Source of the DNA: SCBR16-9 sp964537975
GTDB taxonomy: Bacteria; Hydrogenedentota; Hydrogenedentia; Hydrogenedentales; SCBR16-9
Direction of reading: 5' to 3'
DNA: 64,000 nt
NCBI GenBank assembly: GCA_964537975.1
Contig: CAZIDP010000014.1
Coordinates: forward strand, 1-64,000
Below, in pieces: positions 35,785 to 45,984 of this stretch. Made by a program: the position numbers and the translations under genes. Numbering within the stretch: position 1 is the stretch's first letter; every line of letters starts with the position of its first letter. The notes under the pieces were generated by a model. It ran no database searches. It was given only the letters and a program-made list of their open reading frames with translations, and was not told the origin of the DNA.

Positions 35785-36075
35785 ATGTCTGATAAAGAAT
35801 TGTATAAACAAATACTGGTTGCCAAGCTGGAAGAGTGGAAAGCAGATCTGGATAAATTAAAAGCAAAGGCGAAAGGTGCAGATGCTGGTGTGCAATTAAA
35901 GATGAAAGATAAAATTACTTCTCTCGACAGCAAATTACAAAAAGGTGCTGATGAATTGGCAAAACTTGACAAGGCAGGAAACGAAGCCTGGTTATCGGTA
36001 AAAAAAGATATTGACGCTACATGGGATTCGTTGAAGTCTGCTTTTAAAGACATTTCTTCAGAATTTAGAGCGTAA
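35785..36075 (+). CDS. Small coiled-coil protein, sll1863-like
   Basis: A 96-residue, Lys/Asp-rich helical protein with heptad-like spacing throughout and no signal peptide. It resembles small stress-related coiled-coil proteins of the sll1863 type, for example the segments LEEWKADLDKLKAKAKGA and AWLSVKKDIDATWDSLKSAF. AGGAG is placed well before the ATG. It lies 85 bases after the sulfatase gene. Function unknown. Confidence 0.8.
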   Translation: MSDKELYKQILVAKLEEWKADLDKLKAKAKGADAGVQLKMKDKITSLDSKLQKGADELAKLDKAGNEAWLSVKKDIDATWDSLKSAFKDISSEFRA

Positions 36076-36126
36076 TGCACACAGGGTATCGTTTATTGTG
36101 TGTACATGATTCTTTCAACGATGCTA

Positions 36127-39100
36127 TCAAAAACTACCGAGACAAAATCCATCTTCAGAATTTTCGCAGGCGTGATATGCGCCTGCGTTTTGTAATTGTA
36201 CGAGTCGCAATACTTCCGACAAATTGATATACCAGTTTTGTGGCGCGTAGTCGCTGCTGTGTGGAACACAGTTGTGACTGCCTTCGCCCGGTGCATACCC
36301 ATCTTCCGACAGGCCCAGGCAATGATAGGCTTTTTCATTATAAAACTGGATGACCCGCAGTAATTCTCCCAATTCAATGATATAATTCATGTTGATGTCT
36401 GCTGTGTGATATTGACCTGGCTCGGGACACACAAGATCAAGTTCCCCAGACAAACCGCCAATAATGAAATCGATCTCTATATCTGCATTGCTCACCGTAA
36501 CAGGGTCCAGCCGTATTGCCGCAATGTTCTGTCCAGCCCAATCTTCGTGGGCACCCACATCAATATAATAGGTATTGAAGTTGCCGTTGGACTGGATCGG
36601 AAAACCAATGCGCCGGTCTGCGTGGAATCCTGGACTTTCTTCTGTGCCCCAGAAAAACTCTGCTACTGTCCCGGCGGATGTACGCATATGTACTGCAATC
36701 GTGTCCACACTGTCGGCGGGAATGACCAAGTTGCCTCGTGTCATATAGGGATCGCTTCCAGTGGAATGCATCGAAAAAATCCCATCTTCGACTGTAGCAT
36801 GGGACAGGTGGTTCTGGGGGAACCAGCCTTCAAAACGCGCATCTTGCGTAAAACAGAAACGAATTTCCGAACGGGCATCGGGAAAGAGTTCTACCTGATG
36901 CGGTAAAGCGCCTTCCACTACCACCATCGCGGGGGACGCTCCATGCATCAGCTTGATACTGAGTAATGCCGAGCCAGGGCGATAGCGCCAACCGGACTCA
37001 ACCTCTGCAAGATTCACGACTTCCGGTAACACCATTCCATTAAGATATATGGATTCTGGCCGATTGATACCGGCTACCAGTGTAGCGGTAGATTCATTGG
37101 GCAGATATGCGGTAGTAAAACTGAAACTGCCATCGGTGTTGTCGTTGTCCACAGCCACAAGAGTTGCCGCACTGCTGACGCGCATGGTCTGTTGCCCATG
37201 ATATATAGAAATGGTCTCTGCCATCGGGTCATCTCCCAATAACAGATAGAGCGGTGGCATGTAGAGACCGGGATTGATTAGTGGGCCACCGCGGCTGCCG
37301 TTCATGGTCACGAAATAGTCGCGGTACGTACCAATCCACTCCGGATCGGTTTCTTGTTGATAGAATCCGCTGACCAGGAGGCCACGCCCGATGGTTTCCC
37401 AATCCAGTGTGTTGTCGTAAGGTGCCAGTCGCAACAACGCATAGGCGACATCCAACCCATTCCATTGCACAATGCGACCAAACCAGGAACCCACATAAAA
37501 AGTTGCTCCGAATACCGGTATGCTTCCATACAGCATCCAGTCGTATTCTGTCTCACCCCAAGTGTAGATGAACGGCAATGTCGCCCGTGCCCAGCGTACC
37601 GACTCGGCACGATAATCTTCCCTGCCTGTGAGCAGATAGCCTTCCAGAAACGCCAGCGAAGCAAAGCCTGCTGCAAGGATATCCGGTGTATGCACTGCAA
37701 TTTCCCAGGTTTGTGCCGCACGCGGCACCTCAAACTGCTTCATGAAGTCCAGTGCCAGCATGGCACGCTCGGTAACATAGAGATCACCGGTCAACCGCGC
37801 GAAGTGGGCCAGTTGCATGGCATTATTTGCTGAAAGTCCAAGTTCCGCTGCTTCGTGTGGGCCAAGAATTTCTGCATATTCTCCAGGCTTCAATGATAGT
37901 TCTCGGGTAGCATCAAAGCGCCAGGAGCCATCTTCCCATTGCTGTGCAATCAGATTGCTGATATGACCGACATGCGCCTCCATGGCCTGTGCCGGGTCTC
38001 CCATGTAAAACGGATATCGCATGTCAATGGTACCAGCGCCTGCTGCCAGTGCTTCTGCAATGCGTTCGCGGAAGCGTTGTGCTTGCGCTGGATTCTGGGT
38101 ATGCCTTGCACCCAATTCCAGGTAGTGTAGTATGGAAGCAGGCTGAAACTGCTGATCAAAAATCTCGCCACCTTCCAGGTAGGCTTCCCAATGCCGTTCT
38201 TCCGGCACCCAGAGCGAAGTCATATATGCTTCCAGGCTGAATTCCATTTCCTCCAGAAGGCTGCCACGGGGATTGGGGAGCGGTTCAGGCAACCCATACG
38301 CTTCCAGCCAGTATTCTTGCATGACTACAGGGTCATCGACAGGAAACTGCATGGCTACTTTGCATTCCAGGCGTAATGTTTGTCCCGCGGCAATAGCATA
38401 GGGTGTATGGGCTTCACGGGCGTTTGCTGACACATTTTCAGGTACCGAAGGAACGAACAATCCCATGATGCTGGCTGCTTTCCCACCAAAATGGTCTGGT
38501 ACAGCATACACTGCGGATGGTCGGGTGCTGTCTTCATGCCAGGGAATCTCCGGATGCCAGAGCAAACCAATAGCGGATTGCTCCCAATGCAGCGACATGG
38601 CAGGAATGGTTATTTTTGTGGTGTGCGGAACGTAACGCACGTGTTCGTCTGTGGTTACATCCAATGTACTGGAAGAAATTTCATCGTCCACCACCCATTC
38701 CAGCCCGGGGAAGATACCAACATTGCGTGCGTCACCAAAGGAAGATGCCCCCACATACAGTATTGGGCCTTCAAATGCGCGAATACTTTGGTGGGCTTGG
38801 GGCGATGCAGTGTACTGCACATCAAACGAATCCGCATTATCTTCTATTGAAAACTGGAAGGACACTTCCCAATCGACCCCTGAAGTACCATGGTGCGTCC
38901 CAGAGAATATCAGGGATACAGGGTCGCCCTCCATTAAGGCCACATCAGAAGCGAAGAGTATGTTACGGTGTGTCTCGTTATTAGTGTCGACGGCCAGATT
39001 GCTGAAGGCTGGCATCAGCGCCATGGTGCGCCAGGTATTGTCGGCCCAGACTTCGAAACGCGTTGTGCCGTAGCCAACAGGTGATTTCAGAAATACTGCC

Positions 39101-40020
39101 CGAATTTTAGGATTGCCCAGGTACAGTGCAGTGTCTGTTTCATATACTGAAGCCGCCGATGGCCGCCAGGAATCTATGAGAAAAGGTACTGTGCTATACA
39201 GTCGACTTATTACGGTTTCTGGGCCATCTTCTACGGCATTGGCTGTAAATACCAACGCCCCCGCGCCTGGTGCTGTTGCCTCGAGTGTCCAAGCCAGCGT
39301 ATGTGTGGTTCCCCCAGCCAGTTGTGTCAAGCTCTGCTGTTGGTTGCCATCAATGACGGAGAAACCAGGTGGTACATCCAGTGTGAAGTTCAGGTTGTTC
39401 AGTGGTTCACCACCTTGATTTTTCACTATAGCGGTTACATCAATACGATCACCCAGATATTGGATAACCTGTTCAGTATCGCGAAACTCCTGAATATGTA
39501 ACACCGGAGGTACTTGGTTGAATGGCACAATACGCACATAGTCCACTTCCACCACAGCATCTTGGGCTTCATTGGGGGGATCAATCCGCAAACGTGTTAT
39601 CGTTCCGTTCCACGCATTATGCTCCCGTAAGTCCAGGATATAATTATGAAAGGAATTGGCCCTATGTACGGAAAAGACATCACTTTTTGATTCACTCATT
39701 TGTGGTTCTGCTGCCGTAGTCCAGAAAATCTGACATTGCCCAACTTGTGACAAGCGCATACGGATTACCACAAACGGTGATTCGGCAGCATTAATAGAAA
39801 AGGCAGGGCTGCCAAAATAGGGATCGTGCCCAGTTACTGTACTACGAAGTACGCCACTAGACACGGTTAATGGCGACATACTGTGCAGCGCGCTCCAACC
39901 TTCTGTATTCCCGGGTGTGTTGAAGTTCCATTGTACACCCTGCGCCTCAACCGGTGAATGACAACCTAACAGGCAAGTGAAACCCAGCAGGAGAATGTAG
40001 CATCTAAATTGACTTTGCAT
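36127..40020 (-). CDS. Large lipoprotein with toroid-like domain and C-terminal dockerin-like repeats
   Basis: A 1297-residue exported protein. The signal ends in a lipobox LLGC (Cys20), and AGGAG precedes the ATG. Residues of about 27-170 form a sandwich domain (WNFNTPGNTEGW...) that recurs near 1075-1200 (FCFTQDARFEGWFPQN...), so the protein is framed by two copies. An adhesion-like beta domain follows the first copy (LDVPPGFSVIDG). A helix-rich Trp/Tyr region (about 650-950) looks like an (alpha/alpha) toroid. The last 90 residues hold two repeats with the pattern I-x-L-x-E-x-L-R-x-[IV]-Q-x-x-N and Y-H-x-C, which I associate with dockerin-like tails of Hydrogenedentes-type bacteria. Probably cell-surface polysaccharide related; no catalytic residue assigned. 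Confidence 0.8.
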   Translation of the reverse strand: MQSQFRCYILLLGFTCLLGCHSPVEAQGVQWNFNTPGNTEGWSALHSMSPLTVSSGVLRSTVTGHDPYFGSPAFSINAAESPFVVIRMRLSQVGQCQIFWTTAAEPQMSESKSDVFSVHRANSFHNYILDLREHNAWNGTITRLRIDPPNEAQDAVVEVDYVRIVPFNQVPPVLHIQEFRDTEQVIQYLGDRIDVTAIVKNQGGEPLNNLNFTLDVPPGFSVIDGNQQQSLTQLAGGTTHTLAWTLEATAPGAGALVFTANAVEDGPETVISRLYSTVPFLIDSWRPSAASVYETDTALYLGNPKIRAVFLKSPVGYGTTRFEVWADNTWRTMALMPAFSNLAVDTNNETHRNILFASDVALMEGDPVSLIFSGTHHGTSGVDWEVSFQFSIEDNADSFDVQYTASPQAHQSIRAFEGPILYVGASSFGDARNVGIFPGLEWVVDDEISSSTLDVTTDEHVRYVPHTTKITIPAMSLHWEQSAIGLLWHPEIPWHEDSTRPSAVYAVPDHFGGKAASIMGLFVPSVPENVSANAREAHTPYAIAAGQTLRLECKVAMQFPVDDPVVMQEYWLEAYGLPEPLPNPRGSLLEEMEFSLEAYMTSLWVPEERHWEAYLEGGEIFDQQFQPASILHYLELGARHTQNPAQAQRFRERIAEALAAGAGTIDMRYPFYMGDPAQAMEAHVGHISNLIAQQWEDGSWRFDATRELSLKPGEYAEILGPHEAAELGLSANNAMQLAHFARLTGDLYVTERAMLALDFMKQFEVPRAAQTWEIAVHTPDILAAGFASLAFLEGYLLTGREDYRAESVRWARATLPFIYTWGETEYDWMLYGSIPVFGATFYVGSWFGRIVQWNGLDVAYALLRLAPYDNTLDWETIGRGLLVSGFYQQETDPEWIGTYRDYFVTMNGSRGGPLINPGLYMPPLYLLLGDDPMAETISIYHGQQTMRVSSAATLVAVDNDNTDGSFSFTTAYLPNESTATLVAGINRPESIYLNGMVLPEVVNLAEVESGWRYRPGSALLSIKLMHGASPAMVVVEGALPHQVELFPDARSEIRFCFTQDARFEGWFPQNHLSHATVEDGIFSMHSTGSDPYMTRGNLVIPADSVDTIAVHMRTSAGTVAEFFWGTEESPGFHADRRIGFPIQSNGNFNTYYIDVGAHEDWAGQNIAAIRLDPVTVSNADIEIDFIIGGLSGELDLVCPEPGQYHTADINMNYIIELGELLRVIQFYNEKAYHCLGLSEDGYAPGEGSHNCVPHSSDYAPQNWYINLSEVLRLVQLQNAGAYHACENSEDGFCLGSF

Positions 40021-40221
40021 ATCGGCAACTCCTGAATAATTCGTCAGGCATTATAACCCCCAGAAAAAGAATCCTATGCAATTACTATACGACATTTTAT
40101 TATAAATTGAAAGGCATTTTTTAGATCATTTTTATCATTTTGCCCATGTGGTGTTTGTGTGAGATGCCTCACCAAGGTATTTTCCGTTATACTGGTTACA
40201 AATTATATAAGGGGTTTTTCT

Positions 40222-41328
40222 TTGGGCCTGTTGCACCGATATATTTTACGACAGATTTGGGGTCCGGCGCTTCTGGCTGCCGCAGTCATCGGCTTTATTA
40301 TTCTTGCCGGTGAAATTCAGACCAAATTGAAATTACTCTTTCTGGATGTTCCCAATGCAGAAGTCAATCTGTGGGACATTGCCCGAATCTCATTTTACTC
40401 CTCACCGCTATTAATTGGATATATCTTCCCTATTACCTATCTCATGGGTATCATGTTGACTTTTGGACGGATGGCACAGCACAGTGAACTGACCGCTATG
40501 AAGTCAGCCGGTGTGCCGATGCGGCGTATTGTGATGCCGGTATTGGTGACAGGACTTATTTTAAGTACCCTGACCTTTGTGCTGATAGATCGGGGCCAAC
40601 CCTGGGCATATGTTCGCCTGACCTATATGCTAACCAGCGATTTGCCACTACGTATGAGTATAGACATGTTACCGACCGGTCGCGTTCAGGAATATGGTCG
40701 CTGGGGTGTATATATTGGTGCCAAAGAAGAAGGTGGTGTATTACACAACATTACTGTATTGGAACGTAAGGAAGACGGAGGTGCCACATCGTATTATGCG
40801 GAAACGGCACGGCTTGCCAAGCATGAAGGCACCAGTTATCTGGAGATGGAGCAAGGATACCTGTTTTTTGAAGAACAAGAACGAAAAATAGCCTTTGACA
40901 AAATTTCAGTGCCAGTACCTGAACTGCAACGGCGAGCGGTACAAAGTACTCAGGAAGGGTTGACTGCCGGCTCGTTGTTTCGTAGTCAGGAACGTTTGAG
41001 TCAGGAGTTCAGAGCTACCGGTAATCTCAGGACAGGTGCGGAATTGCGCATGCAGCGCATGGAAATCAGCAATCGCTTTTCATTTCCATTGATGTGTTTT
41101 GCAGTTGCTTTTGTCGCGGCACCACTTGGTGCAAGGATGAAGCGAACTGGTCGCACGTATGCCTTTCTGAATGGTCTTGTCATCGTCGGTGTGTACTTTA
41201 CCTTACGGAAGGTGATGGAGCCGATGTTCATACCGACATTGACAGAAGCCATTGTCAGGGGACAGATTCCCAATGCTGTGCTACTGACTATTGGCAGTCT
41301 GCTTGTCTGGCGGGTGGACCGGGTATGA
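40222..41328 (+). CDS. lptF: LptF/LptG-family lipopolysaccharide export permease (first)
   Basis: A YjgP/YjgQ-family permease that, with LptG and LptB, extracts LPS from the inner membrane. It begins LLHRYILRQIWGPALLA, then the helix, and ends with three helices around SFPLMCFAVAFVAAPLGAR. The frame is open from 40159, but TTG 40222 is preferred. It lies seven bases after AAGGGG (40209-40214) and begins at the conserved segment, giving 368 residues, the usual size. The stop overlaps lptG (ATGA). Which of the two is F and which is G is assigned by gene order only. Confidence 0.9.
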   Translation: MGLLHRYILRQIWGPALLAAAVIGFIILAGEIQTKLKLLFLDVPNAEVNLWDIARISFYSSPLLIGYIFPITYLMGIMLTFGRMAQHSELTAMKSAGVPMRRIVMPVLVTGLILSTLTFVLIDRGQPWAYVRLTYMLTSDLPLRMSIDMLPTGRVQEYGRWGVYIGAKEEGGVLHNITVLERKEDGGATSYYAETARLAKHEGTSYLEMEQGYLFFEEQERKIAFDKISVPVPELQRRAVQSTQEGLTAGSLFRSQERLSQEFRATGNLRTGAELRMQRMEISNRFSFPLMCFAVAFVAAPLGARMKRTGRTYAFLNGLVIVGVYFTLRKVMEPMFIPTLTEAIVRGQIPNAVLLTIGSLLVWRVDRV

Positions 41329-42410
41329 CCTTACTTGACCGTTATTATACCTGGCGCCTTGTCAGTGCTATCTTTCGTATTCTGATTTCAGTGGTGTTGC
41401 TTTATATCGCCATCGATCTATTGACCCGGCGTGGTCAGGATTTCCGGAACTATGGCGTGCCTTATTCAATTGCCATCCTATATTACCTGACTTTCATCCC
41501 AACCATACTTTTTGAATATCAGGCTGCTGCTTTGGCCGTGCTGGTGGCTGGACTCATGGTGCTGGGCAAGTCGGCACAAGATAATGAAATTACGGCAGTG
41601 CTTGCTGGTGGGGTCAGCCTTTACCGCATTTTGCGTGCCCCTGTACTCGTATCCCTGCTGGTCGCAATAACGTCATTTGCTGTGCAGGAAACACTGGGCG
41701 TCTCTGCAACAGCAACGGCACGTAAATTAGAAGACGAATACTTTTCGCGCATGGTACATCAGAAAAACCAGATGCCCGTCAGTTGGGCGAATCTGAACAA
41801 CACCTGGACTTGTCATGTGCTGAAATTTAACCGCACAGCCCTCACGGGCCAATATGTTTATATGCATGCTATTGATGGCGATATGGTGCAGGAGATTCGT
41901 GCCAACCGAATTTTCTGGGACGAGACTCAGGGAGCTTGGTATTTGGAAGATGGACGCTGGGCTCGGTTTGGTGAGGAGTGGGAATTACAAGTCGACAGAA
42001 TTACACAGATTCAGGCACCTTTTAATGAAACCCCGGACCAATTGTTTGCGTTGGAAAAGCCGCCCGACACAAAAAGTGCCCAGTCATTGGCCGAAGATTT
42101 AAATCATGCCGCTGGATTGGGAATCCCGGTAGACCGTTATTGGGTAGACTACCATGCGAAATTTGCCCGTCCCGCACTGTCTTTTGTCATGATATTTCTG
42201 GCTATACCCTTTGCCATGCGTGTGCGACGGGGGGGAGTTGCTGTCGGATTTGGGCTGAGTATCGTGATTGGTCTGGCATATGTGCTGCTGTTTCTTATCG
42301 GCATGGGCCTTGGTTATATGGAAACCATACCCCCATTGGTAGCTGCCTGGTTGGCCAATGCATTGTTTTTTTTCTTGGGCCTGGTTTTACTTTACAGAAC
42401 ACCGACATAG
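41325..42410 (+). CDS. lptG: LptF/LptG-family lipopolysaccharide export permease (second)
   Basis: The second YjgP/YjgQ permease, 361 residues. It has the start TLLDRYYTWRLVSAIFRI, the periplasmic beta-jellyroll in the middle (ANRIFWDETQGAWYLEDGRW), and the C-terminal helices SFVMIFLAIPFAMRVRRGG. ATG 41325 overlaps the lptF stop by four bases, so the pair is coupled. The frame is open well upstream inside lptF, but that part has no family similarity. Confidence 0.92.
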   Translation: MTLLDRYYTWRLVSAIFRILISVVLLYIAIDLLTRRGQDFRNYGVPYSIAILYYLTFIPTILFEYQAAALAVLVAGLMVLGKSAQDNEITAVLAGGVSLYRILRAPVLVSLLVAITSFAVQETLGVSATATARKLEDEYFSRMVHQKNQMPVSWANLNNTWTCHVLKFNRTALTGQYVYMHAIDGDMVQEIRANRIFWDETQGAWYLEDGRWARFGEEWELQVDRITQIQAPFNETPDQLFALEKPPDTKSAQSLAEDLNHAAGLGIPVDRYWVDYHAKFARPALSFVMIFLAIPFAMRVRRGGVAVGFGLSIVIGLAYVLLFLIGMGLGYMETIPPLVAAWLANALFFFLGLVLLYRTPT

Positions 42411-42499
42411 GTTTAGAATGAATCAGTGAGTCTAAAACGGTTGTCAGGATTTGCACTGTTCTTGCTATGCATATAGGTGCGAAATGGCAAGGTATTAAG

Positions 42500-43402
42500 T
42501 TGACAAACTTGCAATATAAGGATTATGCTATTTTGTCTGTTTGGTGGTTAGCAGCGCGCCCAAAAACTTTGGCCGCAGGTATGATGCCGGTGGTTATGGG
42601 TGCTGTGTTGGCACTAGGTGACGGTGTGTTTCATGCCCCATCTGTTGTAGCTGCATTTTGTGGCGCGTTGTTGATACAAATTGGTACCAATTATGCCAAT
42701 GATTATTTTGATTTTATAAAGGGCACTGACACAGAAACACGTATAGGCCCTATGCGTGCAACCCAGGCAGGCTTGGTGGCACCTGAAGTCATGCGTAACG
42801 CAACTATCTTCGTGTTTTTATTGGTTGCAATTCCTGCTGCTTATCTCGTTTATCGAGGTGGTTGGCCGATGTTACTTATCGGGCTTGTGTCCGTACTATG
42901 TGGTGTGCTGTATACTGGTGGTCCCTATCCTTTAGGTTATCTGGGACTGGGTGATATTTTTGTGTTAATTTTTTTTGGGCCAGTGGCGGTTGCCGGTACC
43001 TATTTCGTGCAGGCGCAATCATTGACCACCGTAGTATTATTGGCAGGACTGGCACCTGGATTGTTTTCCACCGCCATACTGACGGTGAATAATTTACGAG
43101 ACCGTGCAGGGGATGCTTTATCTGGTAAAAAAACATTGGCTGTGCGGTTTGGCAGTCGTATTGCCCGGATTGAGTATGTGGTATGTCTGGTTACAGGCGG
43201 TATACTGATCCCATTACTCTTGTGTTATATTGAACGTGGACGATGGTGGGCAATGCTGTCAGCTATTTCCGTTCTTGCGGCAGTACCCGCAATGCGGACT
43301 GTAATAACAAAGGAGGGAGAAACGCTGAACCAGGAGCTGGCACGGACCGGCAAGTTATTGATTTTGTTCACGTTTTTGTTCTCTGCAGGATGGTTACTTT
43401 GA
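42500..43402 (+). CDS. menA: 1,4-dihydroxy-2-naphthoate polyprenyltransferase
   Basis: MenA prenylates 1,4-dihydroxy-2-naphthoate to demethylmenaquinone in the cytoplasmic membrane. This UbiA-family protein has the two Asp-rich motifs NDYFDFIKGTD and NNLRDRAGD, then GKKTLAVRFG, and about eight helices. The start is uncertain. ATG 42467 has no ribosome binding site, while TTG 42500 lies seven bases after AAGG (42489-42492) and is preferred here, giving 300 residues. menC follows with an overlap of 13 bases. Confidence 0.93.
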   Translation: MTNLQYKDYAILSVWWLAARPKTLAAGMMPVVMGAVLALGDGVFHAPSVVAAFCGALLIQIGTNYANDYFDFIKGTDTETRIGPMRATQAGLVAPEVMRNATIFVFLLVAIPAAYLVYRGGWPMLLIGLVSVLCGVLYTGGPYPLGYLGLGDIFVLIFFGPVAVAGTYFVQAQSLTTVVLLAGLAPGLFSTAILTVNNLRDRAGDALSGKKTLAVRFGSRIARIEYVVCLVTGGILIPLLLCYIERGRWWAMLSAISVLAAVPAMRTVITKEGETLNQELARTGKLLILFTFLFSAGWLL

Positions 43403-44526
43403 AACCAGATTCAGCTACTATATATCGCTACCGTATTAAGCTTCGTACTCCCTTGCAACTTCGTGGCAGGAGTATCACCCACCGAAGTGGCTTTTTGGTG
43501 CGTCTCCACGATTCTGCAGGAAATAATGGGTGGGGTGAAGCTGCGCCCTTGCCGGGGTTTAGCTGGGAGTCGCCGGCATCTTGTCAGGAAACAATCAAAG
43601 CTATGTTACCCACCTTGCCGCAAAATGCCAAGCAGTGGAAAAATGGCTGGGAAGTGCGGCTATCTTCAGTTTCCTCTGTCACCTTTGCATTGGAAGCCGC
43701 CTGGTATGGATATCAGGCAGCACGTCAAGAAACTACGTTAGCAGCTATTTATGGTGCTGATGTACAGAAGCAAATTCATTGGAATTTGTTGATAGACAAT
43801 CTTGTCATACCGGAATCCATACCGGAGGAATGTTCTACCTTAAAGCTGAAGGTAGGAAAAAACACAATAAAGAAAGAAGTAGCCTGGGTAAAAGAGCTTC
43901 GTTCTCTGGTAGGAGATTCAAAGCACCTTAGATTGGATGCCAATCGTGCCTGGAATATAGAGGAAGCCATTGAATTTGGTAAAGCGGTCTCTGATGTCAA
44001 TATTGAATACATAGAGGAGCCAACACAACGGTGGCAATCCCTCTTGGACTATGAATCCGCGACAGGAGTACCCTACGCCCTGGATGAATCGTTATCATTT
44101 ATATGGCGGAAACTGGAAGGTCGGGAAAAGCGGCCTGTTCCTGGTGACGCAACATCAGCATGTGCTGAAAACATTTATAAACATGCACGTTCCTGCATTT
44201 GGAAACCGACATTACTGCATGGTTCTGGACTGAGTACAGCATTGATACGTGGTAATCATTCCATTCCTTTACATAGTATTGTAATAAGCAGTGCTTTTGA
44301 ATCTGGAGTCGGAATCAGTACGCTTGCGCATTATGCTGCTGCATTTGCAAATGGTGGATGTGCTGCCGGTCTTGATACCTATTCACGCCTTGATGAAGAT
44401 ATTATCGACCCCCCCCTGGCACTTGGTAAAGGGTGCTGCGCCCTTGATAATTTTATTATTACACCCGACCGTGTTCGTATGGACCGGCTTGAAGAAATCT
44501 GGAGCCACAACTTCTCGCCCAGGTAG
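43390..44526 (+). CDS. menC: o-succinylbenzoate synthase
   Basis: An enolase-superfamily enzyme that dehydrates SHCHC to o-succinylbenzoate in menaquinone synthesis. The metal and acid/base residues are visible in order: KxK in LKLKVG, Asp in LRLDANRAW, Glu in IEYIEEP, Asp in YALDES and Lys in WKPTLL. It has 378 residues. The start is ATG 43390 or, with better spacing from AGGA, TTG 43399, whose TTGA overlaps the menA stop. Co-transcribed with menA. Confidence 0.92.
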   Translation: MVTLKPDSATIYRYRIKLRTPLQLRGRSITHRSGFLVRLHDSAGNNGWGEAAPLPGFSWESPASCQETIKAMLPTLPQNAKQWKNGWEVRLSSVSSVTFALEAAWYGYQAARQETTLAAIYGADVQKQIHWNLLIDNLVIPESIPEECSTLKLKVGKNTIKKEVAWVKELRSLVGDSKHLRLDANRAWNIEEAIEFGKAVSDVNIEYIEEPTQRWQSLLDYESATGVPYALDESLSFIWRKLEGREKRPVPGDATSACAENIYKHARSCIWKPTLLHGSGLSTALIRGNHSIPLHSIVISSAFESGVGISTLAHYAAAFANGGCAAGLDTYSRLDEDIIDPPLALGKGCCALDNFIITPDRVRMDRLEEIWSHNFSPR

Positions 44527-45007
44527 ATAGTTGAATAGTGTATTCTCTCAGCATAATCTATGCAGGTAAACAGTTCATCTATTAAAGTAAAAATGGCATA
44601 ATTGTTTCTGGTAGCATACATGATATTGAGAACCTTGGCAAGTAGTCCTTGAGGTCATATTACGCATCTTCAGGTTCTTATACTAAGCGCACTCCATTCT
44701 CCTTGCAAAACAGATATAAACACCGCATCCATGTCAATGGTAAACACTTTTTTTACTGGGAATTATGCTGCAAGTTGATTTTCATTGTGGTGATCGGCAA
44801 TATTCGCAAAGTCACCGGTGTTTATAATCTACTGGTATCGCTCAAACAACTTCTTGGGTCTTTAATAGGCTGGTAGTAATTGTTTTTGGACTATTTTAGG
44901 AGTCTCCCTTGCCTGTATGAATTCGAAATTGATTTCCTTCTGAGCTAAGGTATGCAATAATGAACCCGCTTTTTTGAACTATCACATACGCACATGGAAG
45001 CTTCAAA
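44527..45007. other. Gap upstream of metF without a recognisable element
   Basis: A 481-base stretch between menC and metF. I looked for a SAM- or cobalamin-type riboswitch core, which would fit a methionine gene, and found none. A TATAAT hexamer near 44823 lacks a matching -35 box. No gene is supported. Confidence 0.4.
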
Positions 45008-45919
45008 GTGACTGAAAAAATCCCCGATTTATATAATAATGATAGCGTTATCGTTTCGTTTGAGCTGTTTCCCCCGAAAACCAAATCAGGTTTTGAAGCG
45101 CTTAGTACACAAATCGATGATTTGATCAGTTGCAATCCTTCTTTCATTACGTGTACCTATGGTGCGGGTGGTTCAACACGCCATAAAACACTGGATGTTC
45201 TGGAGCATGTAAAGCAGGCTTATCCGACGATACCGGTAGCATCCCACCTCACCTGTGTTGGAAGTACGGTTGATGAATTGAAGGCCTTTTTGGCTGAATT
45301 AAAAACCAGTAATATTAATACCATAGTCGCTTTACGTGGAGACCCTCCACTGGGCGAAACAAATTTTACACCGCCACCTGGTGGGCTGAGCTATGCAAAC
45401 GAACTCGTTGCACTCATCAAAAATGAATTCCCAGAATTTGGTATCCTGGTTGCCGGTTACCCCGAGAAACATCCAGAAGCTCCGAGCATGGAAGTCGATT
45501 TACAGAACCTCAAGCGCAAGATAGACGCCGGTGGGGAAGCGATTATTACACAGCTGTTTTTTAACAATGAAGACTTCTATCGATTTCGGGACCGATGTGT
45601 TAAGGCAGGCATTACGGTACCTGTGGTTCCGGGGATTTTGCCTGTCATCAACCTCAATCAGATAAAACGCTTTACGGCTCTTTGTGGTTCTCGCCTCACC
45701 GACAAACTGCGGCGTCGCCTGGAAGCCCATGGCGATGATGAAGAAGGACAGTATTCCGTTGGAATTTATTATGCCGCACGACAGGTCGAAGAACTGGTAG
45801 AAAATGGTGGTGTGCCGGGTGTTCATTTCTATGTACTTAACCGTTCCAGGGCGGTTGGTCATATTTGTCGTGCGTTAAACTTGAGCACACCGAGCCATAG
45901 GTATAACCACGGCAGGTAG
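45008..45919 (+). CDS. metF: Methylenetetrahydrofolate reductase
   Basis: MetF is the flavoenzyme that reduces 5,10-methylene-THF to 5-methyl-THF for methionine synthesis. It has 303 residues, the bacterial short form. Motifs are SFELFPPKT with the catalytic Glu, TYGAGGSTR, HLTCVG, ALRGDPP, and FNNEDFYRF, with GILPV later. The start is GTG 45008 with GGAAG (44996-45000) seven bases upstream. It stands between the two halves of the men genes and links to one-carbon metabolism, like gcvT in this window. Confidence 0.95.
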   Translation: MTEKIPDLYNNDSVIVSFELFPPKTKSGFEALSTQIDDLISCNPSFITCTYGAGGSTRHKTLDVLEHVKQAYPTIPVASHLTCVGSTVDELKAFLAELKTSNINTIVALRGDPPLGETNFTPPPGGLSYANELVALIKNEFPEFGILVAGYPEKHPEAPSMEVDLQNLKRKIDAGGEAIITQLFFNNEDFYRFRDRCVKAGITVPVVPGILPVINLNQIKRFTALCGSRLTDKLRRRLEAHGDDEEGQYSVGIYYAARQVEELVENGGVPGVHFYVLNRSRAVGHICRALNLSTPSHRYNHGR

Positions 45920-45984
45920 AACGCCCCGTAAACAACAGATTACTGATTTGCACGCATCTGTTGTATTCATAAACGCACTAAGGG

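Noticed and set aside
41094..41324. Upstream extension of the second Lpt permease frame inside the first
   Set aside because: This part overlaps the first permease in another frame, is Cys/Trp-rich and unlike the family. The ATG at 41325 with an ATGA overlap is the natural start.
43243..43389. Upstream extension of the menC frame
   Set aside because: It lies inside menA in another frame and shows no similarity to o-succinylbenzoate synthase.
44527..45007. SAM or cobalamin riboswitch upstream of metF
   Set aside because: None of the conserved core sequences could be found on either strand.
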